A stretch of DNA of 64,000 nt from positions 434,001 to 498,000 of the forward strand of contig NZ_JAGDZB010000001.1 of NCBI RefSeq assembly GCF_049116215.1, in the 5' to 3' direction. Below, piece after piece: positions 1-7,979 of this stretch. The translations under genes were made by a program, and so were the position numbers. How positions within the stretch are numbered: the stretch's first letter is position 1; every line of letters starts with the position of its first letter. The DNA comes from Shimia sp049116215. Its GTDB lineage: Bacteria > Pseudomonadota > Alphaproteobacteria > Rhodobacterales > Rhodobacteraceae. Below the pieces are notes generated by a model. It was not told where the DNA came from, ran no database searches, and saw nothing but the letters and a program-made list of their open reading frames with translations.

Positions 1-946
1 GAATGTTATGAAGCGCCAGATCGGCCACCCCTTTGGCCAGCGCAGGGGCCAGCAAATAGCCATGACGGTACAACCCGTTGGCGTAAATTGTCCGCCCAAG
101 GCGGCGAATGCGCGGCAGGTTGTCCGGGAAGGCCGGGCGCAGATCGACGCCGATTTCCAGCACTTCCGCTTCGCCAAAGGCTGGATTTAACGCAAAAGCC
201 GCGCTCAAGAGTTCCAGCATCGAGCGTGCGGTGATCCGGCTGCTGTCTTCGCTCTCAATCGAGGTCGCACCCAGCATGTAGACGCCCTCGCCACGTGGGA
301 CGATGTAAAGCGGGATACGCGGGTGCAGCAGGCGCACGGGCCGGGTGATCTCCACATCCGGCGCGCGAATGATCAGCATTTCACCTTTCACGCCGCGCAG
401 GTCATAGAGGTACTCCCGCGCCGACAGACCCCGACAATCAATCGCGTTCTCAAGGTTGGTCGGCGCGATCTTTTTGTGAAACTTCACGCCCTTTTCCGCC
501 AAACCGCGATACAGGTCTTGCAAGGCCTTGCGCGGATCAAGATGGGCTTCGTCCTCAAAGAACAGCCCTTGCCCAAAGCCGTGCAAATCAGGCTCTAACG
601 CGGCCACTTTCTCGCGACCAACCTCGGCAAAGCCTTCGGTACGCCGTGCAAACCGGCGCATGTCTGGCAGGTCGCGCTTGTTGGCAACCACCAGCGTGCC
701 CGCCTTGGTCACCGTGGTGTGCGCCGACCACCAACCAATCGCGTCCTGCCCATGCCGCAGCACAGGTTCTTCGGCGTTTTCATACTCACACCACGGCGCC
801 AACATGCCGCCCGCCCACCAGCTACACCCATGCGGGCCGGGCGGGCCAGCGGGATCAAACACCTGCACCTCGGCCCCACGCTCGACAAGCTCGGTGGCCA
901 CGGCCAGACCAGCCACGCCAGCGCCTATGACAGAATAGGTTGTCAC
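1..946 (-). CDS. thiO: Glycine oxidase ThiO (FAD-dependent), 3' end outside window
   Basis: Likely oxidises glycine to iminoacetate (dehydroglycine) for the thiazole half of thiamine, a flavin-dependent cytoplasmic step. The protein opens with a dinucleotide-binding loop (VIGAGVAG, residues 6-13), followed by the acidic end of beta-2 (VQVFDPAG) and a GGMLAPWCE segment typical of the DAO/ThiO family. Later segments (DCRGLSAR, the region around GVYMLGATSIESED, and RHGYLLAPALAKG near the C-terminus) also fit DAO proteins. The frame is open from 946 to the window edge, so the stop lies outside. The start is GTG and overlaps the thiD stop as GTGA, which points to translational coupling. It is co-transcribed with thiD behind the TPP riboswitch. 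The ThiO assignment rests on the thi context plus the fold; a generic DAO-family oxidase is the alternative. Confidence 0.85.
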   Translation of the reverse strand, partial: MTTYSVIGAGVAGLAVATELVERGAEVQVFDPAGPPGPHGCSWWAGGMLAPWCEYENAEEPVLRHGQDAIGWWSAHTTVTKAGTLVVANKRDLPDMRRFARRTEGFAEVGREKVAALEPDLHGFGQGLFFEDEAHLDPRKALQDLYRGLAEKGVKFHKKIAPTNLENAIDCRGLSAREYLYDLRGVKGEMLIIRAPDVEITRPVRLLHPRIPLYIVPRGEGVYMLGATSIESEDSSRITARSMLELLSAAFALNPAFGEAEVLEIGVDLRPAFPDNLPRIRRLGRTIYANGLYRHGYLLAPALAKGVADLALHNI

Positions 947-1746
947 GCTTTCCAAACCCGGTGGAAGTGGTGCAACGGCCCATGGCCTTTGCCAACGTTC
1001 AGATCATCGGCCGCCGCAATTGCACCCTGTAGGTACTCATGCGCCTCCGTCACCGCCTCCGTCATCGGCAAGCCCTTGGCCAGCCCGGCGGCAATCGACG
1101 ACGACAGCGTACAGCCGGTGCCATGGGTGTTTTTGGTCTGCTTGCGCGGCGCGGTCAGCTCCAGTTGCATACCTTCATAGGTCATCAGGTAGTCATGGCA
1201 GATGTCCCCATCCGCATGGCCACCCTTCATTAGCACCGCCTGTGCGCCCACCGCACACAACGCCTGCCCCTGTGCCACAACCTGCTCTTCGTTCGTGGCA
1301 AACTCCTCTTTCAGAAGCGCCGCCGACTCGGGCAGGTTGGGGGTGATCACCGTCGCGCGCGGCACGAGCACATCCCGCAGGGTCATCACGGCGTCCTCCG
1401 CCAACAGGCTGTCACCGGATTTCGCCACCATCACCGTGTCGAGCACCACCGGACCGGTGAAGTCGGCAATCGCGTCGGCCACCGTGTGTATGATCTCCGG
1501 CGTCGCCAGCATGCCAATCTTGATTGCACCCACGTTCATGTCCGACAGCACCGCGTCGATCTGCGCCCGCACTACGTCCAGCGGGATGGGATGCACCGCC
1601 GTAACGAACTGCGTGTTCTGCGCCGTCACCGCCGTGACCACACTGGTGCCAAAGGTGCCCAGCGCTGAAAACGCCTTCAAATCTGCCTGAATACCCGCAC
1701 CGCCGCCGCTGTCGGAGCCTGCAATTGTCAAAGCGATATCGGCCAT
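943..1746 (-). CDS. thiD: Hydroxymethylpyrimidine/phosphomethylpyrimidine kinase
   Basis: Phosphorylates HMP and then HMP-P to HMP-PP, the pyrimidine donor for thiamine phosphate synthesis, using ATP in the cytoplasm. The 267-residue length is normal for ThiD. The ribokinase-like fold is seen in the N-terminal GSDSGGGAGIQAD segment (residues 10-22, pyrimidine binding), in LMKGGH in the middle, and in the anion-hole/catalytic segment NTHGTGCTLS (about residues 206-215). The start has a GGGAG Shine-Dalgarno sequence at about 1756-1760. It is the first gene after a TPP riboswitch and is coupled to thiO by a GTGA overlap. Expression should fall when thiamine pyrophosphate is plentiful. Confidence 0.95.
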   Translation of the reverse strand: MADIALTIAGSDSGGGAGIQADLKAFSALGTFGTSVVTAVTAQNTQFVTAVHPIPLDVVRAQIDAVLSDMNVGAIKIGMLATPEIIHTVADAIADFTGPVVLDTVMVAKSGDSLLAEDAVMTLRDVLVPRATVITPNLPESAALLKEEFATNEEQVVAQGQALCAVGAQAVLMKGGHADGDICHDYLMTYEGMQLELTAPRKQTKNTHGTGCTLSSSIAAGLAKGLPMTEAVTEAHEYLQGAIAAADDLNVGKGHGPLHHFHRVWKA

Positions 1747-1807
1747 AAGTGACGTCTCCCAGTTTCAAAAACGGGATTCCGCGCGGCAAAAACGTCATCT
1801 ACTTTGA

Positions 1808-1896
1808 CACCGTTCCCTCCGCCGGTATTGCCCGGATCAGGTTCGATGGGTTTACGCCTAAGCGATTCTCAGCCCTGCCATGCAGAACACCCCAAC
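1808..1896 (-). promoter_or_regulatory. TPP riboswitch (THI element)
   Basis: Read on the minus strand, the element has the conserved thi-box parts in order: GGGGTG (1888-1893), CTGAGA (about 1867-1872), ACCC followed by GAACCTGATC, and the terminal GCGGAGGGA (about 1813-1821). It lies about 60 bases before thiD. Downstream, TGACGT beside the thiD ribosome binding site (1750-1755) can pair with ACGTCA at 1792-1797, and GGGA of the Shine-Dalgarno can pair with TCCCG around 1770. Control is therefore probably at translation initiation. I see no oligo-U terminator in the expression platform. Confidence 0.93.
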
Positions 1897-2013
1897 GGTT
1901 ATCTGCCTCTTAGACAAAGCCATCCCCCACGTCAATCGCTGCGCCTCACAGGCATAAGCCCCCACCGATTGCGCGGTGAGGGCCAACGGCCAAAGGAGTG
2001 GTGGCAGGGTGCC

Positions 2014-2484
2014 TTATTGCAGGCTGGCCGGATCTTTGTCTGCGATGTCGGTCCAGTTGGTGTCGGCTTTTTCGATAAAGCCCGGGATGTCTTCGACCCA
2101 ACGCGCCTGCACGTCTTTGGACAGGTTCAGGAACAGCTCGCCGTCAACAATCTTCCAGTGCTCCGGGTCGCCATCAAACTTGAAGCCCATCGCCGCGCCA
2201 AAGGCACAGTAGCCGCCGTACTGCGGCAGATAAGCCTCCGGGTCAGCCTCAAACGCCGCTTTGTGCTCTTCGCTTGAGAACCAGTAGTTGGCGTCGTTGT
2301 GGCTCGACGTGATCCGGTAGTCGCCTTTGGTTGGCGCACCATCGGTGAAATAGGCCACCGGGTCATAGCCCTGCATCGCAAGACCAGTGGAAGACGCGTT
2401 GAGTTCAACGCCAGCGGCAAAAGCGGAGGTGGCCACAGCCACGGAGAACGCGGCACCAGTGATCAGAGATTTAAAAACGTTCAT
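2014..2484 (-). CDS. Secreted YHS-domain protein
   Basis: A 156-residue exported protein. The first 23 or so residues (MNVFKSLITGAAFS and the following SAFAA) form a classical Sec signal peptide. The mature part carries a YHS-like domain: GYDPVAYF, then SSEEHKAAFEADPEAYLPQYGGYCAFG. YHS domains are proposed metal-binding modules, and periplasmic versions of this type are common but functionally undefined. I chose ATG 2484 because the signal peptide starts there and an AGGGACC stretch precedes it; upstream codons in the frame are not signal-like. It is transcribed away from the TetR-family gene, and the shared region carries repeated dyads, so that regulator probably controls it. Metal or redox stress is a guess. 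Confidence 0.8.
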   Translation of the reverse strand: MNVFKSLITGAAFSVAVATSAFAAGVELNASSTGLAMQGYDPVAYFTDGAPTKGDYRITSSHNDANYWFSSEEHKAAFEADPEAYLPQYGGYCAFGAAMGFKFDGDPEHWKIVDGELFLNLSKDVQARWVEDIPGFIEKADTNWTDIADKDPASLQ

Positions 2485-2513
2485 TGGGGGAGGTCCCTTT
2501 GTTGAATGGTCTG

Positions 2514-2561
2514 AATTCGGAACCAATCAGTTCCTATTGCCTGTTTACAATTCGGAACCAA
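2514..2561. promoter_or_regulatory. Repeated operator-like dyad between YHS gene and tetR gene
   Basis: The 13-base word AATTCGGAACCAA occurs twice in the same orientation, at 2514-2526 and 2549-2561, 35 bases apart. The first copy extends into an inverted repeat, GGAAC at 2519-2523 and GTTCC at 2530-2534. The second is followed by an imperfect mirror (GGAACCA, AA, TGGTAC). The position between divergent genes suggests the binding site of the TetR-family protein encoded at 2607. Confidence 0.55.
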
Positions 2562-2606
2562 ATGGTACAAATCAACTGAGCGTGAGCATTGCGTGAGGAC
2601 AAAACC

Positions 2607-3161
2607 ATGGCGAGACCCAGAGAGTTTGACACCAGCACAGCCATCGGCGGCGCGATGGCGATCTTTTGGCGGCAAGGCTACAAAGCCACCAACCTGCCCG
2701 ATCTTTTGCGGGCCATGGGCCTCACCCGTGGCAGTTTTTACAAAGCCTTCGCTGACAAAGAGACGGTCTATTTCCAGACATTGCTGCGCTACGATACCGA
2801 GGTGGTCTCCACCACGTTGGCAATGCTCAAAGCCTGCGACGCGGCTTTGGCCACCACCTGCCTGATGCCGCTGTTCACCCCGTCGGGCAAAGCCGACATG
2901 GGCTGCTTCATCTGCAACGCCATGGTAGAGGTTGCCCCTGACAACCCGAAGGTTGCGCAAAAAACACAGGAGATGGCAGACCGCCTAAAAGAAGGCATTC
3001 TCGGCGTGCTGGAGGTGCGGGATGTTGGCCTGTCCGCAGACCACCGCGCCGACTTGGCCGAGATGATTCTGCACCTCTATTTTGGCTTTCAAGCCATGGG
3101 CAAATCAGGTCGCGCGCAGGATGACTGGGAAGGCCGGATCCGGCGGTTGTTGGGGGAGTGA
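2607..3161 (+). CDS. TetR/AcrR family transcriptional regulator
   Basis: A 184-residue one-component regulator. The N-terminal TetR DNA-binding domain spans about residues 1-50, with a helix-turn-helix region ending in the signature LTRGSFYKAFADKE. The C-terminal ligand/dimer domain is helical and has several cysteines (CDAALATTC, MGCFICNA) that could make it redox or metal responsive; this is inference. ATG 2607 begins the family-typical MARPREFD and follows TGAGGAC. The gene is divergent from the YHS-protein gene and probably autoregulated through the dyads at 2514-2561. Confidence 0.88.
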   Translation: MARPREFDTSTAIGGAMAIFWRQGYKATNLPDLLRAMGLTRGSFYKAFADKETVYFQTLLRYDTEVVSTTLAMLKACDAALATTCLMPLFTPSGKADMGCFICNAMVEVAPDNPKVAQKTQEMADRLKEGILGVLEVRDVGLSADHRADLAEMILHLYFGFQAMGKSGRAQDDWEGRIRRLLGE

Positions 3162-3423
3162 AATTAGGGTTGCTAGGTTGCTTCTGGAAACTTCCAGTCC
3201 CCTCAAAATCACAATAGCACTTCTTTTTTCTGAGGTCATCAATCGCGTACTCCAGCAAGCTCAATCACGGCGCTCAGTAGAGGGGATTTGTTCGACAGGT
3301 CATAGCGGTTCATTCCTCAACGCCTTCTTCCGCGACTAGCCGTAAAATCACAATACCTTGGGTTGATTTCATCACTCCAACACAATACTAAAGTATTAGA
3401 AACAAACAAAGAATTGAAATACA
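3162..3423. other. AT-rich non-coding stretch upstream of the GIY-YIG-like gene
   Basis: I see no gene here. The base composition shifts to AT-rich compared with the flanking housekeeping genes. The word AAAATCACAATA occurs twice (3205-3216 and 3344-3355). GGAAACTTCCAGTCCC at 3186-3201 recurs, with one extra base, at 3909-3925 inside the 3' end of the next gene. Confidence 0.5.
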
Positions 3424-3945
3424 ATGCGTGTAACTAGTTATGGGCTCTTTTGGAGTGCCGAAGAAATTGAATGGTCTCCTGGACAAGGTAACAAAAGAGA
3501 ATTCCGCCTTCTGGGCCGAGTTGGTAAAAACCGCCCAGGTCTCAAAGTCGCTGATTTTCGCTTTCAACAAGGCATATATATTCTATTTGATGACTATGGA
3601 CCCGCGTATGTTGGCTTAGCCAAAGGCGAACGCCTCGGAGCCCGCCTTCGCGACCACCAAAATGACCACCTAGCAAATAAGTGGGATCGCTTTTCGTGGT
3701 TTGGTTTTAATCCCGTCAGCACAACCGTAGATGAAACTGGCGTCCTGTCATTGGAGAAGCCAACTCAAGACGTAACAGACGATACATCCACTACGATAGG
3801 GAACCTTGAAGCGCTCCTAATCGCCACAGTCGGACCAAAACTTAATCGACAAAAAATGAATTTTGGCGAAGCTGAAGAGTGGGAACAAATCGGCTATTGG
3901 GAATGGCGGGAAACTTACCAGTCCCGCGTCGCAATTGCAGAGTGA
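3424..3945 (+). CDS. GIY-YIG nuclease-like protein
   Basis: A 173-residue protein. The central part resembles a GIY-YIG domain: GIYILFDDYG (about residues 50-59), AYVGLAKGE, an arginine-rich helix RLGARLRDHQND, a W-x-x-x-F-S-W-F segment, and a later glutamate in NLEALLIATVGPKLNRQ. These match in order the GIY, YVG, Arg/His and Glu positions of the family. The N-terminal 45 residues are unassigned. The gene stands alone, its codon use and AT content differ from its neighbours, and it sits in an AT-rich pocket, suggesting lateral acquisition. It could be a stand-alone nuclease related to mobile or defence genes; the target is unknown. Confidence 0.6.
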   Translation: MRVTSYGLFWSAEEIEWSPGQGNKREFRLLGRVGKNRPGLKVADFRFQQGIYILFDDYGPAYVGLAKGERLGARLRDHQNDHLANKWDRFSWFGFNPVSTTVDETGVLSLEKPTQDVTDDTSTTIGNLEALLIATVGPKLNRQKMNFGEAEEWEQIGYWEWRETYQSRVAIAE

Positions 3946-3957
3946 AGTCAGCCCACC

Positions 3958-3989
3958 AAAAAAAACGCGGAAGGCTCTCACCTCCCGCG
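3958..3989 (-). terminator. Rho-independent terminator of the M16 peptidase operon
   Basis: On the minus strand a 9-base stem (CGCGGGAGG with CCTTCCGCG, one G-U pair) with a 6-base loop is followed by eight consecutive T residues. It lies 27 bases past the stop of the last M16 gene. Confidence 0.85.
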
Positions 3990-4015
3990 CCTCACTTTCT
4001 AATCAGCGGTAGCCC

Positions 4016-5314
4016 TCACAGCCCCTCAGGCTTGCCCACCACCACAAACTGCAGCTTCTCCGGCGTCAGCAGCTCTCCGGCCACGCGTTTCACATCCTCC
4101 ACCGTGACCGCATCAACCTTGTCGTTACGAGTGGCGATGTAGTCGATGGGCATGTTGTCCATCTGCATGGCCACCATGATCGTCGCAATCGACCCATTGC
4201 CGTCAAACCGCAGCGGATAGGCCCCAGTGAGCAGCGCCTTGGCTTTCTCCACCTCATCCTCTGTCGGGCCTTCGGCCGCCATCAAAGCCCACTCATCCTG
4301 AATGACCTCAATCGCCTGCGCCACGCGGTCATTCGCGGAGGACACGCTGCCCATGTAGACATTCGCCAGATCACGCAGCACGATGTAGCTGTAGACGCCA
4401 TAGGACAGACCACGCTTCACCCGCACCTCCTCCATCAGACGGCTTTCAAAGCCGCCGCCGCCCAAGATGGTGTTGAGCACATAGGCGGCAAAGAAGTCCT
4501 CGTCGTCGCGATCGATACCGTTCTGGGCAAAGGCTGCCACGGATTGCGGCGTGTCAAAATCCACCACATCGACGCCGCCCATGATATCCACCACGGCATC
4601 CCCCGGCATCGGCGCGCCGGTCTCTGGCAGATCCCCCAGCAGGGTGTCCAACAGCGGGCCAAGTTCCTCGGCGGTGATGTCACCCACCACGCCCACAAAC
4701 AGCCGGTCTTTCGCCATCGCGCCTCTGTGCGCGGCAATCATGTCTTCACGCGTCAGGTGGGTCACGCTCTCAATTGTGCCTTCCCCTGCGCTGCCGTACG
4801 GATGATCACCATAGATGATCTCCGCCATGCGCGCTCCGGCAATCTTGTCCGGGTCTTTCAGATCGGAACGCAGGCCAGACAACACCTGCTCGCGCACACG
4901 GTCCAGCGCATCCTGCGGGAAGCTGGGCGCCACCAGCGACTTGCGAAGCAAAGCCAGTGCCTCATCTCGGTTCTCGGTCAGCACACGCGCAGAAATCGAC
5001 ACCGCATCAGCATGGCTGTCATAGCCAAACTGCGCCGCCAGCTCTTCGCTCGCCTTGGCAAAACCCTGCGCGTCCATGTCACCAGTGCCCTCTTCCAAGA
5101 GCCCCACCATCAGGTTTGTGGCCCCACGCGCACCTTCAGCGTCCAGCGAGGTGCCGCCTTTGAATCGAATTTCCAACGCCACAAAAGGAATGGAAGGCTC
5201 TTCGACCAGCCAAGCATTGATGCCGCCGGGTGACGTGACTTCCTTGATATTGATCTCCGCCCAGGCAGGCACAGCCACAAACAGCGTCACACATGTGATG
5301 AAAGCACGGATCAT
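4016..5314 (-). CDS. M16 family peptidase-like protein, non-catalytic partner
   Basis: A 432-residue protein with a Sec signal peptide (MIRAFITCVTLFVAVPAWA) and the two-lobe M16 architecture. In the first lobe, the position of the zinc-binding HxxEH is replaced (GATNLMVGLLEEG), so the subunit should not bind the catalytic metal. The second-lobe signature GGGGFESRLMEEVRVKRGLSYG is well kept; in active/inactive M16 pairs it contributes substrate-binding residues. It overlaps the preceding M16 gene by ATGA, fitting a stoichiometric heterodimer with that product. The location is likely periplasmic. Confidence 0.88.
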   Translation of the reverse strand: MIRAFITCVTLFVAVPAWAEINIKEVTSPGGINAWLVEEPSIPFVALEIRFKGGTSLDAEGARGATNLMVGLLEEGTGDMDAQGFAKASEELAAQFGYDSHADAVSISARVLTENRDEALALLRKSLVAPSFPQDALDRVREQVLSGLRSDLKDPDKIAGARMAEIIYGDHPYGSAGEGTIESVTHLTREDMIAAHRGAMAKDRLFVGVVGDITAEELGPLLDTLLGDLPETGAPMPGDAVVDIMGGVDVVDFDTPQSVAAFAQNGIDRDDEDFFAAYVLNTILGGGGFESRLMEEVRVKRGLSYGVYSYIVLRDLANVYMGSVSSANDRVAQAIEVIQDEWALMAAEGPTEDEVEKAKALLTGAYPLRFDGNGSIATIMVAMQMDNMPIDYIATRNDKVDAVTVEDVKRVAGELLTPEKLQFVVVGKPEGL

Positions 5315-6648
5315 TGCGCCGCCTCCTCTTCTGTCAACAGCCAGCCGGTCACCGACTTCTTGCGATCAAAGATCATCTCTGCCGCCGCCATGATTTCCTC
5401 GGACGTGATCGACTGCAAAATCTCCGGCCATGCCTGAATGTCGGCAATAGTCAGCCCTGAGGTCAGCCCCCGGCCATAGCGGTTGGCAACACTGTCCACG
5501 TTGTCGCGCTCATAAATCTGGCTGGCGCGCAGCTGCATCTTGATCCTCTCCAAATGCGCTTCAACCACACCGGTTTCCATGAATTCGGCCACAACCGCGT
5601 CCATAGCATCTTCGGCCTCCTGCATCTCAATCCCCGGCGCAGGCACGGTCAGCAGGTTGAACGTCGTCGCATCCAGCGAAGTGCCTCGATACCAAGCAGT
5701 GGCATAGATCGAGTTCTTGTCCTCAAATTGCAGCTTCTGGCTCAGCACAGAGGTCTGCCCGCCGCCCAATAGCTCCGCCAGAAGGGTCAGCGCCGCCGCG
5801 CCCCGCTGGTCACCTGGGTTGCGCTCTGGAGCAAGGTAGGACCGCGTCACATAAGGCTGCGCCACGCGCGCATCGTAAAACTCCATCCGCCGCGCGCTGG
5901 TCTGCGGTGGCTCACTCGGCCGTGCGCGCTCTGGCAGGTCCGGATTGGCCGGGATCACACCATAATATTGCTCCGCCAGTGCCTTGACCTCTTCAGGATC
6001 CACATCACCCGCCACGATTAGGATGGCATTGTTGGGCGCGTAGTACGTCCCATAGTATTCCAGCGCGTCCTCAAGCCCCAGCGCTTCCATCTCGTGCCGC
6101 CAGCCAATGATTGGGATGCCATAGCGGTGATTGAGGTATTGCGATGCGTTCAACTGCTCCCGGAACAGCGCCCCGGGGTTGTTCTCCACCCGCTGATTGC
6201 GCTCCTCGATGATGACATCGCGCTCGGTCAGGATCTCCTCCTCCCCAAGCCGGATATTCACCATCCGGTCGCTCTCCATTGTCATCATCAGCTCCAGCCG
6301 ATCCGCCGCCACGCGCTGGTGGTACGCGGTCACGTCATAGCTGGTGAAGGCATTGTCCCGCCCGCCATTGGCTGCCACGGTTGCGGAGAACTCGCCAGAC
6401 TCCAATGTGTCCGTGGCCTTAAACAGCAGATGCTCCAGAAAATGCGCCACGCCGGACACGCCGGGTTTCTCATCGGCGGACCCCGCCTTGTACCAGACCA
6501 TATGCATCACCACCGGCGCACGGTGGTCTTCCACCACCACCACCTGCATGCCGTTCTCCAGCATAAAATCGGTGACCTGATCCTCCGCTTGCGCGGGCAG
6601 CGCAGTCATCGCCCCAAGCGCCAGCGCACAGACTAAGCGTCGCAACAT
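5311..6648 (-). CDS. M16 family zinc peptidase, catalytic subunit
   Basis: A 445-residue pitrilysin-type metallopeptidase. It has an N-terminal signal peptide (MLRRLVCALALGAMTALPAQA) and the inverted zinc motif HFLEH at residues 69-73, with downstream acidic residues (ERNQRVENN) placed as expected for the third zinc ligand. The C-terminal lobe contains ELLGGGQTSVLSQKLQFE and ends close to the stop. It is followed by the non-catalytic partner with an ATGA overlap. It likely degrades peptides in the periplasm; the natural substrate cannot be told from sequence. Confidence 0.92.
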   Translation of the reverse strand: MLRRLVCALALGAMTALPAQAEDQVTDFMLENGMQVVVVEDHRAPVVMHMVWYKAGSADEKPGVSGVAHFLEHLLFKATDTLESGEFSATVAANGGRDNAFTSYDVTAYHQRVAADRLELMMTMESDRMVNIRLGEEEILTERDVIIEERNQRVENNPGALFREQLNASQYLNHRYGIPIIGWRHEMEALGLEDALEYYGTYYAPNNAILIVAGDVDPEEVKALAEQYYGVIPANPDLPERARPSEPPQTSARRMEFYDARVAQPYVTRSYLAPERNPGDQRGAAALTLLAELLGGGQTSVLSQKLQFEDKNSIYATAWYRGTSLDATTFNLLTVPAPGIEMQEAEDAMDAVVAEFMETGVVEAHLERIKMQLRASQIYERDNVDSVANRYGRGLTSGLTIADIQAWPEILQSITSEEIMAAAEMIFDRKKSVTGWLLTEEEAAQ

Positions 6649-6686
6649 AAAACATTCTCCTTAAAACAGGCTTGTACAAATAGTTA

Positions 6687-6702
6687 CGCCCCCGAAGGGG
6701 CG
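6687..6702 (-). other. UUCG-tetraloop hairpin between lipoprotein and M16 genes
   Basis: On the minus strand, CGCCCC-TTCG-GGGGCG forms a 6-base GC stem capped by a UUCG tetraloop, an unusually stable RNA hairpin. No T-run follows, so it is more likely an RNA-stability or processing element than a terminator. Confidence 0.55.
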
Positions 6703-6758
6703 CTGCAAGGCATCAAACGGATTTGTGAGCAAGAATGGGCACATTCATGCCCAAAACC

Positions 6759-7277
6759 TTACTGAACCGGGGCCGCTGGTGTGCGGGCACCCGCGCGTTT
6801 CCACCGCCACCACTCATCGCGGTAGTCCAAAGCCTGACGTTTGTAGACGTCTTCATAGAGCCCTTTTTTGCTGATCCGCAGCCAGGTACCACGGCCCCGC
6901 TTGCGCCGGAACTCTTCATCTTCCGCCAAGACCGTGGCACGAATGTTCGCCTCTCGTCCCAAACGCGACGAGTAGTTCACAAGATTGCCGTCGCTGGCGG
7001 GAATGCCGGTGTTATAAGGGCTGCGTGCGGACGCTTTGCCCCCCAGAGCCGCAACGGCATCGCCAAGGGGATCCTGATCGGTGCGGTTCACACCACCTGG
7101 TGTTGGCGGCGGCAGCGCTGCGTAATCCTTTGGCTGGGTCAGCTCTTTGGCGGGCATGATGGAAAACTCATCCGGCCCATCGCCAGTTGGCGCGTTGGAA
7201 TGCAGCGTTTTACTGCCCGAACACGCTGCCAAACCCACGGCAGCCACTGCCAAAATCAAAAGACGCAAAAGCCCCAT
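6759..7277 (-). CDS. DUF3035-type lipoprotein
   Basis: A 172-residue predicted lipoprotein. The signal peptide MGLLRLLILAVAAVGLAAC ends in a lipobox (LAAC) with Cys19 as the lipidation site. The mature part contains the Asp/Pro-rich segment PDEFSIMPAKELTQPKDYAALPPPTPGG, characteristic of the DUF3035 family, and a basic C-terminus. I chose ATG 7277 rather than the upstream in-frame start at 7334 because it starts the signal peptide and has GGAG about 10 bases upstream. It lies between lspA and the M16 genes; LspA would process this very lipoprotein. Function unknown. Confidence 0.85.
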   Translation of the reverse strand: MGLLRLLILAVAAVGLAACSGSKTLHSNAPTGDGPDEFSIMPAKELTQPKDYAALPPPTPGGVNRTDQDPLGDAVAALGGKASARSPYNTGIPASDGNLVNYSSRLGREANIRATVLAEDEEFRRKRGRGTWLRISKKGLYEDVYKRQALDYRDEWWRWKRAGARTPAAPVQ

Positions 7278-7330
7278 ATGCCCCACTCCACGAAACTTGG
7301 GCACAGCTTTAGCGCATCCTGACAGGAAGG

Positions 7331-7807
7331 TCACGCCTCAGTTTTCTTGCCCCCGCCAAACACCACCAATCCGATGGCACCGGCAAAAATCCACACATCC
7401 GCGAGGTTAAACGCGTAAGGATTGTTCAACCCACAGCAAGACATGTTGAGAAAATCAACCACCGCGCCAAACAAAAGCCGGTCAACCACGTTTCCAAGAG
7501 CGCCGCCAATCAGGAAACCGGCACTGATCATGCCCCATTTGCCCGGCGGATCTTTGCGCACCCAATGCAGCACAAATCCACAAATCACAAAAGCCAGTGC
7601 AATCAGCACCCATTTGGCCGCTGCAGGACTATCCGAAAACAGGCCAAAGTTGATGCCGCGGTTCCACGCCATGTGGAACTGCAAAAAAGGCGGAAAAATC
7701 TCGATATGCATCACCTCGCGCAGATTCAGCGCGTTGAGCACAAGAAACTTGCTCGCCTGATCGGTGATGAAGGCCCAAAAGCCTGCCCAAAACACAAGAC
7801 GCATCAC
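7331..7807 (-). CDS. lspA: Lipoprotein signal peptidase (signal peptidase II)
   Basis: An inner-membrane aspartyl protease that cleaves prolipoproteins before the lipidated cysteine. The 158 residues contain four hydrophobic segments. The two catalytic aspartates lie in the conserved stretches GNVVDRLLFGAVVDFL and FNLADVWI, and the N-terminal DQASK box is present. The start is GTG 7807 or the adjacent ATG 7804; AGGAGA lies 7-10 bases upstream and suits either. It sits downstream of purH in the same direction, with a gap of about 170 bases. Confidence 0.96.
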   Translation of the reverse strand: MMRLVFWAGFWAFITDQASKFLVLNALNLREVMHIEIFPPFLQFHMAWNRGINFGLFSDSPAAAKWVLIALAFVICGFVLHWVRKDPPGKWGMISAGFLIGGALGNVVDRLLFGAVVDFLNMSCCGLNNPYAFNLADVWIFAGAIGLVVFGGGKKTEA

Positions 7808-7979
7808 GGCGCGTCTCCTTCTCTGCCTGTCTGCCTCGGTGCGCCGTTCCGTGTTATCCCCAGAATCTTGCGCCTTGATTGTTAGCGCCCATGCTACGCC
7901 ACTTTTGGGCCGCGCAACAAGGGTGCGACCTGCGATCAGAGCAATTCCAACCGCAGGCCGATAGCTTTTTTAGTCACTT

